A stretch of 64,000 nt of DNA from the NCBI GenBank assembly GCA_018402205.1, contig JAGYIX010000006.1:242641-306640 (forward strand), written 5' to 3'. The stretch comes from Flavobacteriaceae bacterium (GTDB lineage: Bacteria; Bacteroidota; Bacteroidia; Flavobacteriales; Flavobacteriaceae). The translations under genes were made by a program, and so were the position numbers. This document shows positions 46,801 to 55,082 of this stretch, one piece after another. Each line of letters begins with the position of its first letter. The stretch's first letter is position 1. The notes under the pieces were generated by a model, which was not told the DNA's origin, searched no databases, and worked only from the letters and a program-made list of their open reading frames with translations.

Positions 46801-47152
46801 TTTGAGTCTTCAAGGCAAAGATTTTGAAATGATCGAACTACCAATTGAGGCTCAAGTAGCTCCTGTAAACGATATGCTGGTAGATGATGTCAATGAAGAC
46901 GGTCATTTAGATGTTTTGCTGGTCGGAAACAATTATGCCAACGAGGTATTTATTGGGCACTTAGATGCGCTAAACGGGTTACTGCTTGTAGGAGATGGCA
47001 CGGGCAAATTGAATGCTGTTTCGACCCCTTCAAGCGGATTCTTGGTGCCAAGAGATGCCAAGCGCATAGAGCAAATAAATCTGGCGACTAAAGAGCGCTT
47101 GTATATTACTACACAAAATCGCGATAGCCTGTTGCTATTCAAAAGAAGGTAG
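43823..47152 (+). CDS. FG-GAP/VCBS repeat and ASPIC/UnbV lipoprotein, CRTAC1-like
   Basis: From ATG 43823 the protein is 1109 residues; lipobox LLGSC (Cys21) follows a short signal. Fourteen Ca-binding-loop repeats of form DxNxDGxxD are visible, seven before (DFNKDGLPDLFF near 67, DVNNDSWPDIYV, DYNRDGLIDLYV, DFNYDGYDDLYV, DLNNDGLLDILS, DMDNDGYRDVLI, DLDLDGDLDYVV) and seven after a central ASPIC/UnbV domain (KYIQVELKGSSTNYFGIGAKI and LHFGLG). They would form two beta-propellers. Surface location is likely. The next gene, 2 bp away, is a multihaem cytochrome, so it is plausibly a scaffold or ligand-binding protein of that complex. Confidence 0.9.
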   Translation: MRTNLSVYFLSFFLTVLLGSCTESTLFRAVPSTSSGIDFENRIIETETFNILTEEYIFNGGGVAVADFNKDGLPDLFFSGNQVSNALYLNQGDLNFTDVSMASGVASTERWFTGVLILDVNNDSWPDIYVAAGIDDDPIKRQNALFVHKGLNEQGIPVFEEQAEAYGIADRHSSMWAATLDYNRDGLIDLYVLNNEQTGILPTNYREKVLDGSAESNDRLYRNNGDGSFTDVTLEAGIVYEGFGLGVVVSDFNYDGYDDLYVTNDYLSNDLLYINDTKGSFINEIGSRLKHQSKFSMGVDVSDLNNDGLLDILSVDMLAETNQRMKTTVMGVNYISEVYNKRWGYEPQYMRNMLHMGNGKNVPFSEVGLLAGVAQTDWSWSPLMVDMDNDGYRDVLITNGFPRDVTDMDFSNYRLEFGQYASTKMILDSVPIIKIPNYAYRNKGDLQFEDVGESWGLNIASFSNGAVYSDLDLDGDLDYVVNNINDKAFLFENTAADRYKENKYIQVELKGSSTNYFGIGAKIVIENGAQRLYSEQRLGRGYMSSVDPVLHFGLGAETSLLKVHVVWPDQKWQTISGVTANQRITLNYSDAVTGSFDLEGLLWGNDNAAPLLQSANESQKVHLVHEEADIIDFSAQPLLPYKISQQGPVLAKGDFNQDGLEDFIVGSSASHAPVLFLQQPNGEFSSAELYSQEEKVSRLREEAAIAVLDVDNDGDLDLVMISGGADYKAPTSAFDHVLLLNDGSANFSPNEQLMPALNFNGSSAVAAADFNNDGRTDLFIGGGVLPGEYPLSSKSMLLMNTAQGMVDVTETYLSELGDLSMLKDAKWIDINNDGLLDLVLAAHFQPIKIFLNNANGPFSLMKSSLDQYLGWFNTLAFGDFNEDGFIDILAGNLGANNFYGASEQRPVTLLAKDFDANGKIDPILFAYFKDNERLYRQFPVAFWGDINKQSPIFRAKFSLYAEYGMATYESLFTEEERDRALSYTMNFDRSALFLSLQGKDFEMIELPIEAQVAPVNDMLVDDVNEDGHLDVLLVGNNYANEVFIGHLDALNGLLLVGDGTGKLNAVSTPSSGFLVPRDAKRIEQINLATKERLYITTQNRDSLLLFKRR

Positions 47153-47154
47153 CC

Positions 47155-48399
47155 ATGAAAAGACGCATGGTAGAGCTTTTGGTTTTTGCATTTCTGATGG
47201 GGGCGTTTATAGTGCCGCAACAGGGATGTAACCAAGTTGTATCGGAATATACCGAGATCGAACCCGTTGCGCAACACTTTAATGGAATGCAATATGTGGC
47301 GATGTCAGAATGCACCTCTTGCCACGCAGAGATAGTCGAAAGTCATATGCAGACGTCGCATTTTAGAACCTCAAGTATATCTGATTTTGCAGACCAGTTG
47401 CAGTTGTTTGAGCCGGGAGCCAATGAATTGGTGCTAGCTGATCAGTCAATGGCTAAGTTTGTGATTGAAGACGATCAGGCCTATCAGCTTTGGTATGAGC
47501 GGGGAGCGATTAATCCGCTGACCAAAGATTCTATGCAGATTACTATTGGGTCGGGCCACCGCGGACAATCGTTTTTATTTTGGAAGGGAAACGCACTTTA
47601 CCAACAACAGGGGTCGGTTTCAGGCGATGGCGATCAGTGGATCAATAGCCCTGGATATCCTTCGCGTATTGAGCCTCACAGGCCCATTATGCCTCGCTGT
47701 CTCGAATGCCACGCGACCTATGCCGAACAAGCCTCGCTAGTCTCTGCTAGGCCCTCTAATACCTATCTTTCTCGAGATATTTTGTTTGGTATGCAATGTC
47801 AGGTGTGCCACGGTGAGGCTGCTGAGCACGTAAGCTATCACCGAAAAAATCCCGAAGAGCTTGCCCCAAAGTATATCTTGAAGTACAGCGACCTTAGCCA
47901 GAAACAGCGCATAGATGCTTGTGCGCTTTGTCATTCGGGTTCTAGACCCAATAAATGGGACACTGAGAAGCGCATTTTTGTTCCTAGTTTTAGCTACCAA
48001 GTGGGCGATGACCTTGATGCCTTTTTAGAACCCGACAAGTTAGAGGCGCGCCAAGGGGCCGTGGCTGACATTCATGCGAATCAGGTGAATTTACTGATGA
48101 GCTCTAAGTGCTTTCAACAGTCTGAGGGCATGGATTGTGCTACCTGTCACGACCCGCATAGCTTTGAACGCGCTAACTATAGAAAGTTCAGTGCCAAGTG
48201 CATTAGCTGTCACAGCAGCCCCAAACACTCTGAGGCTACATTGACCGCCACCGACGCCAACTTTGAAGACTGTGCAAGTTGCCATATGCCCTTTAATGAA
48301 AGCAAGGCCATGCAGCTAGAGCTTGACGTCAATGAGCTTACTCCTGTGCGTATTCGCAATCATTTGATTGCTATTTATAAAAACGAATCCACTAATTAA
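47155..48399 (+). CDS. Multihaem c-type cytochrome with seven CxxCH motifs
   Basis: The 414-residue protein starts with a signal sequence ending near PQQGC (residue 25). Seven haem-binding motifs are present: CTSCH (53-57), CLECH (182-186), CQVCH (215-219), CALCH (256-260), CATCH (328-332), CISCH (349-353) and CASCH (373-377). Several other histidines (His70, His135, His230) could be distal ligands. The arrangement resembles cytochrome c554-like proteins that occur with CRTAC1 or tetratricopeptide proteins. It sits in the envelope and would carry electrons. It lies between the FG-GAP gene (2 bp) and PIG-L (11 bp). Confidence 0.9.
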   Translation: MKRRMVELLVFAFLMGAFIVPQQGCNQVVSEYTEIEPVAQHFNGMQYVAMSECTSCHAEIVESHMQTSHFRTSSISDFADQLQLFEPGANELVLADQSMAKFVIEDDQAYQLWYERGAINPLTKDSMQITIGSGHRGQSFLFWKGNALYQQQGSVSGDGDQWINSPGYPSRIEPHRPIMPRCLECHATYAEQASLVSARPSNTYLSRDILFGMQCQVCHGEAAEHVSYHRKNPEELAPKYILKYSDLSQKQRIDACALCHSGSRPNKWDTEKRIFVPSFSYQVGDDLDAFLEPDKLEARQGAVADIHANQVNLLMSSKCFQQSEGMDCATCHDPHSFERANYRKFSAKCISCHSSPKHSEATLTATDANFEDCASCHMPFNESKAMQLELDVNELTPVRIRNHLIAIYKNESTN

Positions 48400-48410
48400 T
48401 TCTTGTAACG

Positions 48411-49190
48411 ATGAAAAAACATGTAGGTACTTTATTGGTGTTTTTTGCGGCCGCATTAACAGTTTCGGCCCAATCACCTAAGCGTCTGTTGGCTATTTTT
48501 GCTCACCCCGACGACGAGCAAACAGTAGCTCCGCTGCTGGTTAAGTCGGTTGAAGATGGGGTTGAGGTTACCCTGGTTATCGCCACAGATGGGCGGTTGG
48601 GGGTGAATGAGTATACCGACTACGAGGCCGGAGATGGCCTTGCAGCCATACGCCGTGAAGAGCTGAAGTGCGCAGCCGAAACCCTCGGGGTGAAGCTGAT
48701 TCATTTAAACTATCACGATCAGCTGAGGGCAGCAGAGGGCTATGACGGACACATTCCGCATGTGCGTAGCCTTCTTAAAGAGATTACCGAGATCGTAACG
48801 CGTGTTCAACCCGATGCTATTGTCACCTGGGGCCCTGATGGAGCCTCGAACCACATGGACCACCGACTTATTGGAGCCACGGTAACTCAAGTATTTACCT
48901 CGCGCAACTGGGGCAAAGACGTTCAGTTGTATTTTTTCGGAATACCTAGTGATATTTTACCTTCTGAAGAAGCTGTGATGCTCAGAGGAATCGATCGCAG
49001 TCTACTCAACACCCAAGTGGCTTTTGAGCCACGACATCTAGACGCGGCCTATGAGGCGCTTAGATGTCACGCCAGTCAGTACCCTAGCTATATGGTTGAT
49101 AAGATGAAAAAAGAGCGACAGGCCCTAGAACAGAAGGTGTTCTTGCGCCAATTTATTGCGCCAAAGGCGACGAAAAATAGCCTCTTTTAG
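48411..49190 (+). CDS. PIG-L family deacetylase, secreted
   Basis: The 259-residue protein has a signal peptide (ending VSAQS) and the catalytic motif AIFAHPDDEQTVAPL near residue 28, with the second metal site WGPDGASNHMDHRLIGATV. PIG-L enzymes are zinc amidases that remove an acetyl or other acyl group from GlcNAc-type sugars or similar. It is the last gene in this operon and converges with the M81 gene (4-bp overlap). The substrate is unknown; an acetylated aminosugar imported through SusCD is one possibility. Confidence 0.9.
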   Translation: MKKHVGTLLVFFAAALTVSAQSPKRLLAIFAHPDDEQTVAPLLVKSVEDGVEVTLVIATDGRLGVNEYTDYEAGDGLAAIRREELKCAAETLGVKLIHLNYHDQLRAAEGYDGHIPHVRSLLKEITEIVTRVQPDAIVTWGPDGASNHMDHRLIGATVTQVFTSRNWGKDVQLYFFGIPSDILPSEEAVMLRGIDRSLLNTQVAFEPRHLDAAYEALRCHASQYPSYMVDKMKKERQALEQKVFLRQFIAPKATKNSLF

Positions 49191-50737
49191 TTGGCGTCTG
49201 AGGCCTTAATCAGTCGAGCGCTTAAATCGGGGTCGGCCATGTCTTTGTCAAGTGGAAACATGGGGCGCTTGATGCGCTTGTAGCCTAGACGATCGAGATC
49301 TTGATCAACGCCTCCTGGGGTGAGTGCCATTACCCAGCCTCCGCGAATGTCGTAGAGTTCTGGAACCAGGTATCCGATTTTAACCACCACTATATCGGCA
49401 CTTCTCGGGTCTAGATTAAGGTCGGTAAAGTCTTTTTCGTAGTGGTAGGGCTTGCGTTTTTTAGTCACAATGACACTGACGCTTCCGGTTTTTACCACCA
49501 CTTCTACCTCAGCATTATTATCGCCTTCTTTGATGGCGGTGACTGTTCCGCTCAGTTTAATGGGCCCGGCATATCGGTTGTCAACTAGTGCGCCAATATG
49601 GCCTTCAACTGTGGCGCCTACTCCTGCTTTAAGGGCATTTTCGATGAGCTCGGGGCCTGGTATTGAGGCGTAAATAAGCTCGGGCCCGTCGGCAGATTTA
49701 AACTCGGGTCTGAGAAGTAATTCGTTAAGGGTGTGGGTGACGTCTCCAGCACCTCCAGCGGTTGGATTATCGCCCATATCGCTGATAATAAATGGCTTTT
49801 TGTCGGCGCTTAGCGCTTGTGCTAAGGCATCATCTAGGGTGGTGGTTGGAGCTACAAATTCAAATTCGTTGCGCACGCTCCAAAAGGCTTGGGCGAGTTT
49901 TTCTGCTCCGCTGGTAACGGCTTCTTGATCGTCTCCGGTAACCATTACCACCGCATGGTTGCGAGGCTCGTCGGCCCAGGCGTATCCTATCCAGATGGCA
50001 GCGTCTATAACTCCTGGGCTATCGGCCACCCCAGGAACTTGGGCATATAGGCTCTTGCCGGGCTCTATGCGGGTGCTGGTTTTCTCACCCGGAAGCAGAA
50101 TAGGAACCGGTATCCAAGCTTTATAGGCAGGCTTGCCCTTACCTGTTTCTAGGCGCTCTAATAAGTTGTCGACAGCGCGTTTTTTGGATTCTAAGGCATC
50201 TTCGTGCGGAGCCATGCGGTAGGCAGTGATAAGGTCAGAATGCATGGCTAGCGTTTCGGAAACATTACCGTGAAGGTCCATAGAGGTAGAGATTAAGACA
50301 TCGGTACCAATAACTTCTCGAATGCGTGTAATAAGATCTCCTTCAGCATCGTCTATGCCCTGAACACTCATAGCCCCGTGTATGTCGAAAAACAGCCCAT
50401 CGTAGGGCCCGTTCTCGCGCAGCATGTCGAGGGTTTGGGTGACTAATGATTCATAGGCCTCGCGAGTGACGATTCCACCCGGAAGCGATTTTCCGATGAG
50501 CAGCGGTACCCAGTCGGCGCGCTTTCTGTTGAGTGAGTCTGTTGCAAAAAACGGATAGCGATCGAAAATTTCTTCTCCGGTCTTGGCGTGAAAGGCGGCT
50601 TCGTCGGTTGTGGCGGGTGAAAAGGTGCTCGATTCAATCCCAAGCCCTGCAATAGCAATGCGCGGCAGCGTTGATTCGGGAGCTTTTGGCCCGCAAGAAG
50701 CAAGCAGTATGGCGCATAGAAGAAGTAGTTTTTTCAT
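49187..50737 (-). CDS. M81-family metallopeptidase, MlrC/microcystinase-like lipoprotein
   Basis: The 516-residue protein begins MKKLLLLCAILLASCGPK (lipobox LASC). It has GIESSTFSPATT, the metal-site motifs FDIHGAM and SMDLHGNV, and SDMGDNPTAGGAGDVTHTL, which match M81/DUF1485 proteins. MlrC hydrolyses the linear microcystin breakdown peptide; most members have unknown substrates. It is secreted. Its orientation is opposite to the PIG-L operon. Confidence 0.9.
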   Translation of the reverse strand: MKKLLLLCAILLASCGPKAPESTLPRIAIAGLGIESSTFSPATTDEAAFHAKTGEEIFDRYPFFATDSLNRKRADWVPLLIGKSLPGGIVTREAYESLVTQTLDMLRENGPYDGLFFDIHGAMSVQGIDDAEGDLITRIREVIGTDVLISTSMDLHGNVSETLAMHSDLITAYRMAPHEDALESKKRAVDNLLERLETGKGKPAYKAWIPVPILLPGEKTSTRIEPGKSLYAQVPGVADSPGVIDAAIWIGYAWADEPRNHAVVMVTGDDQEAVTSGAEKLAQAFWSVRNEFEFVAPTTTLDDALAQALSADKKPFIISDMGDNPTAGGAGDVTHTLNELLLRPEFKSADGPELIYASIPGPELIENALKAGVGATVEGHIGALVDNRYAGPIKLSGTVTAIKEGDNNAEVEVVVKTGSVSVIVTKKRKPYHYEKDFTDLNLDPRSADIVVVKIGYLVPELYDIRGGWVMALTPGGVDQDLDRLGYKRIKRPMFPLDKDMADPDLSARLIKASDAN

Positions 50738-50798
50738 GTCTTTAGCATTGGTGTTTGCTTAAAGATATTAAAAACTGCTGCCCGATTGGCCTAGGGCG

Positions 50799-51829
50799 CT
50801 ATTCTACTCTAAAACTGAACACGTCTGAGGTCACCGAAATCGATTCGTCGGCTACCGTGACTCGCCAGTAGTAGACCTCTGCTGTTACGTCTACAGCTTG
50901 AGTTTTAGTGCTTAAATCGGCGAAGCTCGTCGTGCTGGCTGCTGCAAAATCCTCTGACGTGCTAACCTCAAGAGTGTAGGTGAGCGCGTCTTCGTCAGGG
51001 TCTGATGCGTCCCATTCGATGGTCACCTTGCCGTCGGTCGGGCTAACCGTTGATCCTGGAGTAGGGCTCACCGCCGTGGCGGCAAATGGAGCGGCATTTT
51101 GCTCGGCCTCTCCTGCCAAATAGAACTGCCAGCTGGCTCCAGACTCGTTGACATTAGCGCAGTTTTTTGCGATCACCTTCCAGGTATAGGCGTGGGCACG
51201 CTCGAGCTCAAGGCTAGTCTCAGTGGCCTCGATGTCGCTGAATGTGGTGCTCTCGTTGGTGCTTTGGTTGGTCAGAACGATATCGTATATATCAGCGTTT
51301 TCAGCGGCTTCCCAGCTGAAGCTCACCGATGCTAGGGTTCCATTAACTTCACCCACCTCGCATGCCTTATCGTTTTCGGGTAGGCTTAGGGTAGATACGC
51401 CAGGCATACCTGCTAGAGAAAAGTTCCATGAAGGCGAGTCGGCAGTGCTGGTGCTATTGTTTTTGAGGTCACCTTCCAACTGTAGGTTTGTCCGCGCTCT
51501 AGATCGAGCGTGGTTGAGGTACCTGTCACGTTATTTTTGCTACTTACCGCATTAGTGGCCGTGTTGGTCACGCTGAGGTCGTAAGCAGTCGCATTGGTGG
51601 CTGCCGACCAGCTAAAGCTAACCGTTGCGGTTGAGGCGCCGCTTCCTTGTCCGGCTTCACAGGCTTCGTTATTGGCCGGAAGGCTCAATGCCGATGCACT
51701 AGGTGGGGGCGGAGGAGCTACGGGATCAGGTTCACCCGGAAGAATTCCACCATCATCGGTAGTACAGCTAAACAATAGTCCGGCAATTAGCACGGTAAAA
51801 AGCGATTTTAGATAGAAGCGAATCGTCAT
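50799..51829 (-). pseudogene. Fibronectin-type repeat lipoprotein, frame broken by a one-base deletion
   Basis: The start MTIRFYLKSLFTVLIAGLLFSC gives a lipoprotein, then a Pro-rich linker, then three repeats. Repeats one and two are near duplicates of about 90 residues: LSLPANNEACEAG... LDLERGQTYSWKVTSK and LSLPENDKACEVG... LELERAHAYTWKVIAK. The third differs and ends VFSFRVE. The frame breaks at 51460-51464 where the coding strand has five A; six give TSKNNSTSTADSPSWNF and a 343-residue protein. It follows the larger DUF1501 gene by 5 bp, so it belongs to that operon and may be a surface adhesin. Confidence 0.75.
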
Positions 51830-51834
51830 AAAGC

Positions 51835-53931
51835 TTAGTCTTTAATGATTTTATGCGATGTATTTATAGTTGCTGATTTCAAAGATACAATATACACTCC
51901 GCTGCTTAAATGCGAAAGGTCAATCGCTCCGAACCGGTTTGGCCCAATACTTAACTCAGTGTTGTATACGGTGCTTCCTTGTAGCGAGTTGACACTCAGG
52001 CTTACATTTCGGTCGGTTCCGCCCACATAGAGTTGAAGCGGACCAGAGGTCGGATTCGGATACACCTTGACCTCTTCTGAGACAAAGATTTCATCGAAGT
52101 AAATGCCTTGACACTGAAGGTCGGTGCGCACCTCGATGGTGTTTTTACCAGCCACAAGCGGAAGGGTCAGTGCCTGCTTTTGGGTCACTAGCGGTTTGCC
52201 ATTTAGGGTCACTCGGTATTCTTTAGACCCTTTCAGATTTAGGTCTAGGGTGCGTGTATTGGTATTCACCACTGCGTTGGTTTCAAGCGGAGCCGGCTCG
52301 GCCACACTTATACTGTAACAACGCTCGTAGTTGCTTTGCCCGTTAACGGTAAAGCAGATGTTGTAGCTCCCAGGCGCAAGCCCTTCAAGGCTTGTACTGT
52401 AATTATTAGCCGCATTAAGCACGCCTGTTCCGGCATCACCGGCATCGTAGGCGAAGCTGTAGGAGGTGTTGGCATCGGCCTTGGCTGAAAGCGCGATAGA
52501 TCCGTTATTCATGCCCGCGCAGCTCACCGAGGTCACCAAAACGGTAAAGGTGTCAGCTGCTAGGGTAAAGATCTCGCAGCCATTGGTATCTACTACGGCT
52601 CCGGCTGGGGTGTCGTTGCATTGGTCGTCTCGGTCTAAAATTCCGTCGCCGTCTTGATCAATTGCTGAGCCGGTTATGGGCAGCTTGGGGAATTCTTTTA
52701 GCAGTGCCGCCTTTTCGGTTTCTACATCGGCACCCATCCACTGGTCGAGTATAGAGGCATAGACCTGCCTGAAGTCGAATTCTACTGCAAGGTTATCATG
52801 CCAGCGTGCAACTTCAGGTATTTCAGGATTTTTACCTAATACGTCATCACTGATTCTATTCCCAAATATAAACATCGGGGCAGCGGTACCGTGATCAGTA
52901 CCGTATGAGGCGTTCGAATTGATGGTGCGCCCAAACTCAGAAAAGGTCATGGTTAATACGCGATCCGAATCTCCTGATGCATCAAGGCTTTTAATGAAAG
53001 ATGTGACACTATCGTTGAGGTCTTTAAGAATTCGGGTGTGTTCACCTTGTGTAGGATCTGACATTTCAACCTGTCTGTCGTGAGTGTCGAAGCCGCCGAG
53101 ATCAACCATATAAACCCTTGTATTTAACCCCCCTCTAATTAAGCGACTTGCTGTTTCAAGCTGCCACCCTAAATGGCTACTTGGAAAGCTAATTTCATTC
53201 GCACTACTTTCATAGGCCTCCTTTATAACTTGACCGTATTGGTTAGACTGCTTTGCAATAAGTTGAATGTATTTCAATCGGTCTCCAGAGTAAGTATTGG
53301 TATACTCATGATCAAAATCATTGATGATTTCAACCATCCGCTCGGGATTGTTAACGATATAGCTTGGAAATGAGTACTGACCTAGTGTTGTTAAAGAAGA
53401 AGACCAGCCCAATTCTACAGCAAGCGGGTGCGGATATTGATCGTTTGGATACTGAGTCGGGAAACCAGGATGTTCGTTTTCGATGTATCGACCTAACCAA
53501 CCAGATGATAGGAACTGATCGTAATCCGAGGCTGATTGCCAAATATCCATAGATCTAAAATGAGAAAAGTCTGGCTTCTCGTAGCCTACATTTTGGATTA
53601 CTTTCATTCTCTTCTCGTCTGAGAATATCTTGAAGTCAGCTAAGCTTGGATGAAGAGCTAGATCGTTTTTGCCCAGTTGAACCAGCTTGTTTTCGGGCAT
53701 AATTACGTGAGGGCGTACCTTATTAAGATTAGTGTATTGATCTAGGGGAATCACTGTATTAAGACCATCGTTTCCGCCATTCAATCTAATAAGTACTAAT
53801 ATTTTTCCTAAATCGGAGGTGTTATTCAATAGGCTATAGCTACTGCCTTGTAAACCGAATCCGAAAGTAGGGAGGAGTGTTCCTAAAGCTGCCGCATGAG
53901 ATATGTCATGCAAAAAATCTCTTCTTTTCAT
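51835..53931 (-). CDS. DUF1501 protein with type IX secretion C-terminal domain
   Basis: The 698-residue protein begins MKRRDFLHDISHAAALGT, a twin-arginine signal. The DUF1501 domain (sulfatase-like fold) covers about residues 30-420, with LNGGNDGLNTVIPLD, GGFDTHDRQV and TFSEFGRTINSNASYGTDHGTA. A calcium-binding DQDGDGILDRDDQCNDTPAG repeat follows, then a beta-rich region and a T9SS sorting domain (VYPNPTSGPLQLYVGG... GVYIVSLKS). It is probably surface-exposed. Its gene overlaps the previous DUF1501 copy by 4 bp. Confidence 0.9.
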   Translation of the reverse strand: MKRRDFLHDISHAAALGTLLPTFGFGLQGSSYSLLNNTSDLGKILVLIRLNGGNDGLNTVIPLDQYTNLNKVRPHVIMPENKLVQLGKNDLALHPSLADFKIFSDEKRMKVIQNVGYEKPDFSHFRSMDIWQSASDYDQFLSSGWLGRYIENEHPGFPTQYPNDQYPHPLAVELGWSSSLTTLGQYSFPSYIVNNPERMVEIINDFDHEYTNTYSGDRLKYIQLIAKQSNQYGQVIKEAYESSANEISFPSSHLGWQLETASRLIRGGLNTRVYMVDLGGFDTHDRQVEMSDPTQGEHTRILKDLNDSVTSFIKSLDASGDSDRVLTMTFSEFGRTINSNASYGTDHGTAAPMFIFGNRISDDVLGKNPEIPEVARWHDNLAVEFDFRQVYASILDQWMGADVETEKAALLKEFPKLPITGSAIDQDGDGILDRDDQCNDTPAGAVVDTNGCEIFTLAADTFTVLVTSVSCAGMNNGSIALSAKADANTSYSFAYDAGDAGTGVLNAANNYSTSLEGLAPGSYNICFTVNGQSNYERCYSISVAEPAPLETNAVVNTNTRTLDLNLKGSKEYRVTLNGKPLVTQKQALTLPLVAGKNTIEVRTDLQCQGIYFDEIFVSEEVKVYPNPTSGPLQLYVGGTDRNVSLSVNSLQGSTVYNTELSIGPNRFGAIDLSHLSSGVYIVSLKSATINTSHKIIKD

Positions 53932-55082
53932 TCAGATTTTAGGTTATCTTCCCACCGCGCCACTTCAGGTATCTCAGGGTTAGTGCCTAAAACATCATCA
54001 TTGATTTTATTTCCGAAGATGAACATTGGGGCGGCTGTTCCGTGATCGGTTCCGTATGAAGCATTAGAGTTAATGGTACGACCAAATTCAGAGAAGGTCA
54101 TGGTTAAAACGCGATCAGAGTCACCAGAGGCGTCCAAGCTTTTAATAAAAGCTGTCACACTATCGTTTAAGTCTTTCAAAATACGTGCATGTTCTCCTTT
54201 AGTGGGGTCAGCGGTATCTACCTGTTGATCATGGGTGTCAAATCCGCCAATTTCAACGGAATAAATGCGTGTATTCAACCCTCCTCTTATCAATCGACTC
54301 ACGGTTTCTAGTTGCCAACTTAAATGTCCACTTGGAAACTCTACATTATTTTCTACATTGAGATAGGCTTGTTGAACATCTTTGCTGTACAAATTTGATT
54401 GCTTGGCAATAAGCTGAACATATTTCATCTTATCTCCAGAATATGTGTTGGGATACTCATGATCGAATTCATTGATGATCTCCCTAAAATGTTCTGGGTT
54501 ATTGGCTATAAAACTTGGAAATGAATACTGGCCCGTGAAGGCCAAAGAGGTTTGCCACCCTAACTCTATGGCAAGTGGATGAGGATATTGTTCATTCGGA
54601 TAGTTTTGAGGAAACTGAGGGTGATTGTGCTCCACATATCTGCCAATCCACCCTGAGGTTAGAAACTGATCACTGTCTGATGCCGATTGCCAAATATCCA
54701 TTGAGCGGAAGTGGGAGAAATCTGGTTTTTCGTAACCTACATTCTGTATCACTTTCATACGCTTTTCATCAGAAAAGGCCTTTAAATCAGCCAAGCTAGG
54801 ATGAAGCGCCAATTCACTTTTCCCCAACTGAACCAGTTTGTTTTCGGGCATGATCACATGAGGTCTGACTTTGTTGAGGTTAGAAAAGTGATCTAGCGGT
54901 ATAACTGTGTTGAGGCCGTCGTTTCCGCCATTCAACTTGATAACAACTAAAATTTTTCCAGGCTCAACCGTATTTGATAAAAGATCATAGCTTTTCAAAT
55001 CTAAACCATATCCAAAACTGGGCATGATCGCACCAAGGGCAGCCGCATGGGAAATGTCGTGTAAAAAATCTCTTCTTTTCAT
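53928..55082 (-). CDS. Truncated tandem DUF1501 paralogue
   Basis: The 384-residue protein is closely similar to the N-terminal half of the next gene, including MKRRDFLHDISHAAALG, the DTHDQQV motif and the YGTDHGTAAPMFIFGNK block. It ends NLKSE right where the partner continues with NLAVEFDFRQVYASILDQWMGAD, so it lacks the end of DUF1501 and all C-terminal surface domains. The last bases overlap the next ATG (ATGA). The gene may be a remnant of a tandem duplication or an enzyme without a surface anchor. Its start overlaps the DUF1800 stop. Confidence 0.8.
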   Translation of the reverse strand: MKRRDFLHDISHAAALGAIMPSFGYGLDLKSYDLLSNTVEPGKILVVIKLNGGNDGLNTVIPLDHFSNLNKVRPHVIMPENKLVQLGKSELALHPSLADLKAFSDEKRMKVIQNVGYEKPDFSHFRSMDIWQSASDSDQFLTSGWIGRYVEHNHPQFPQNYPNEQYPHPLAIELGWQTSLAFTGQYSFPSFIANNPEHFREIINEFDHEYPNTYSGDKMKYVQLIAKQSNLYSKDVQQAYLNVENNVEFPSGHLSWQLETVSRLIRGGLNTRIYSVEIGGFDTHDQQVDTADPTKGEHARILKDLNDSVTAFIKSLDASGDSDRVLTMTFSEFGRTINSNASYGTDHGTAAPMFIFGNKINDDVLGTNPEIPEVARWEDNLKSE

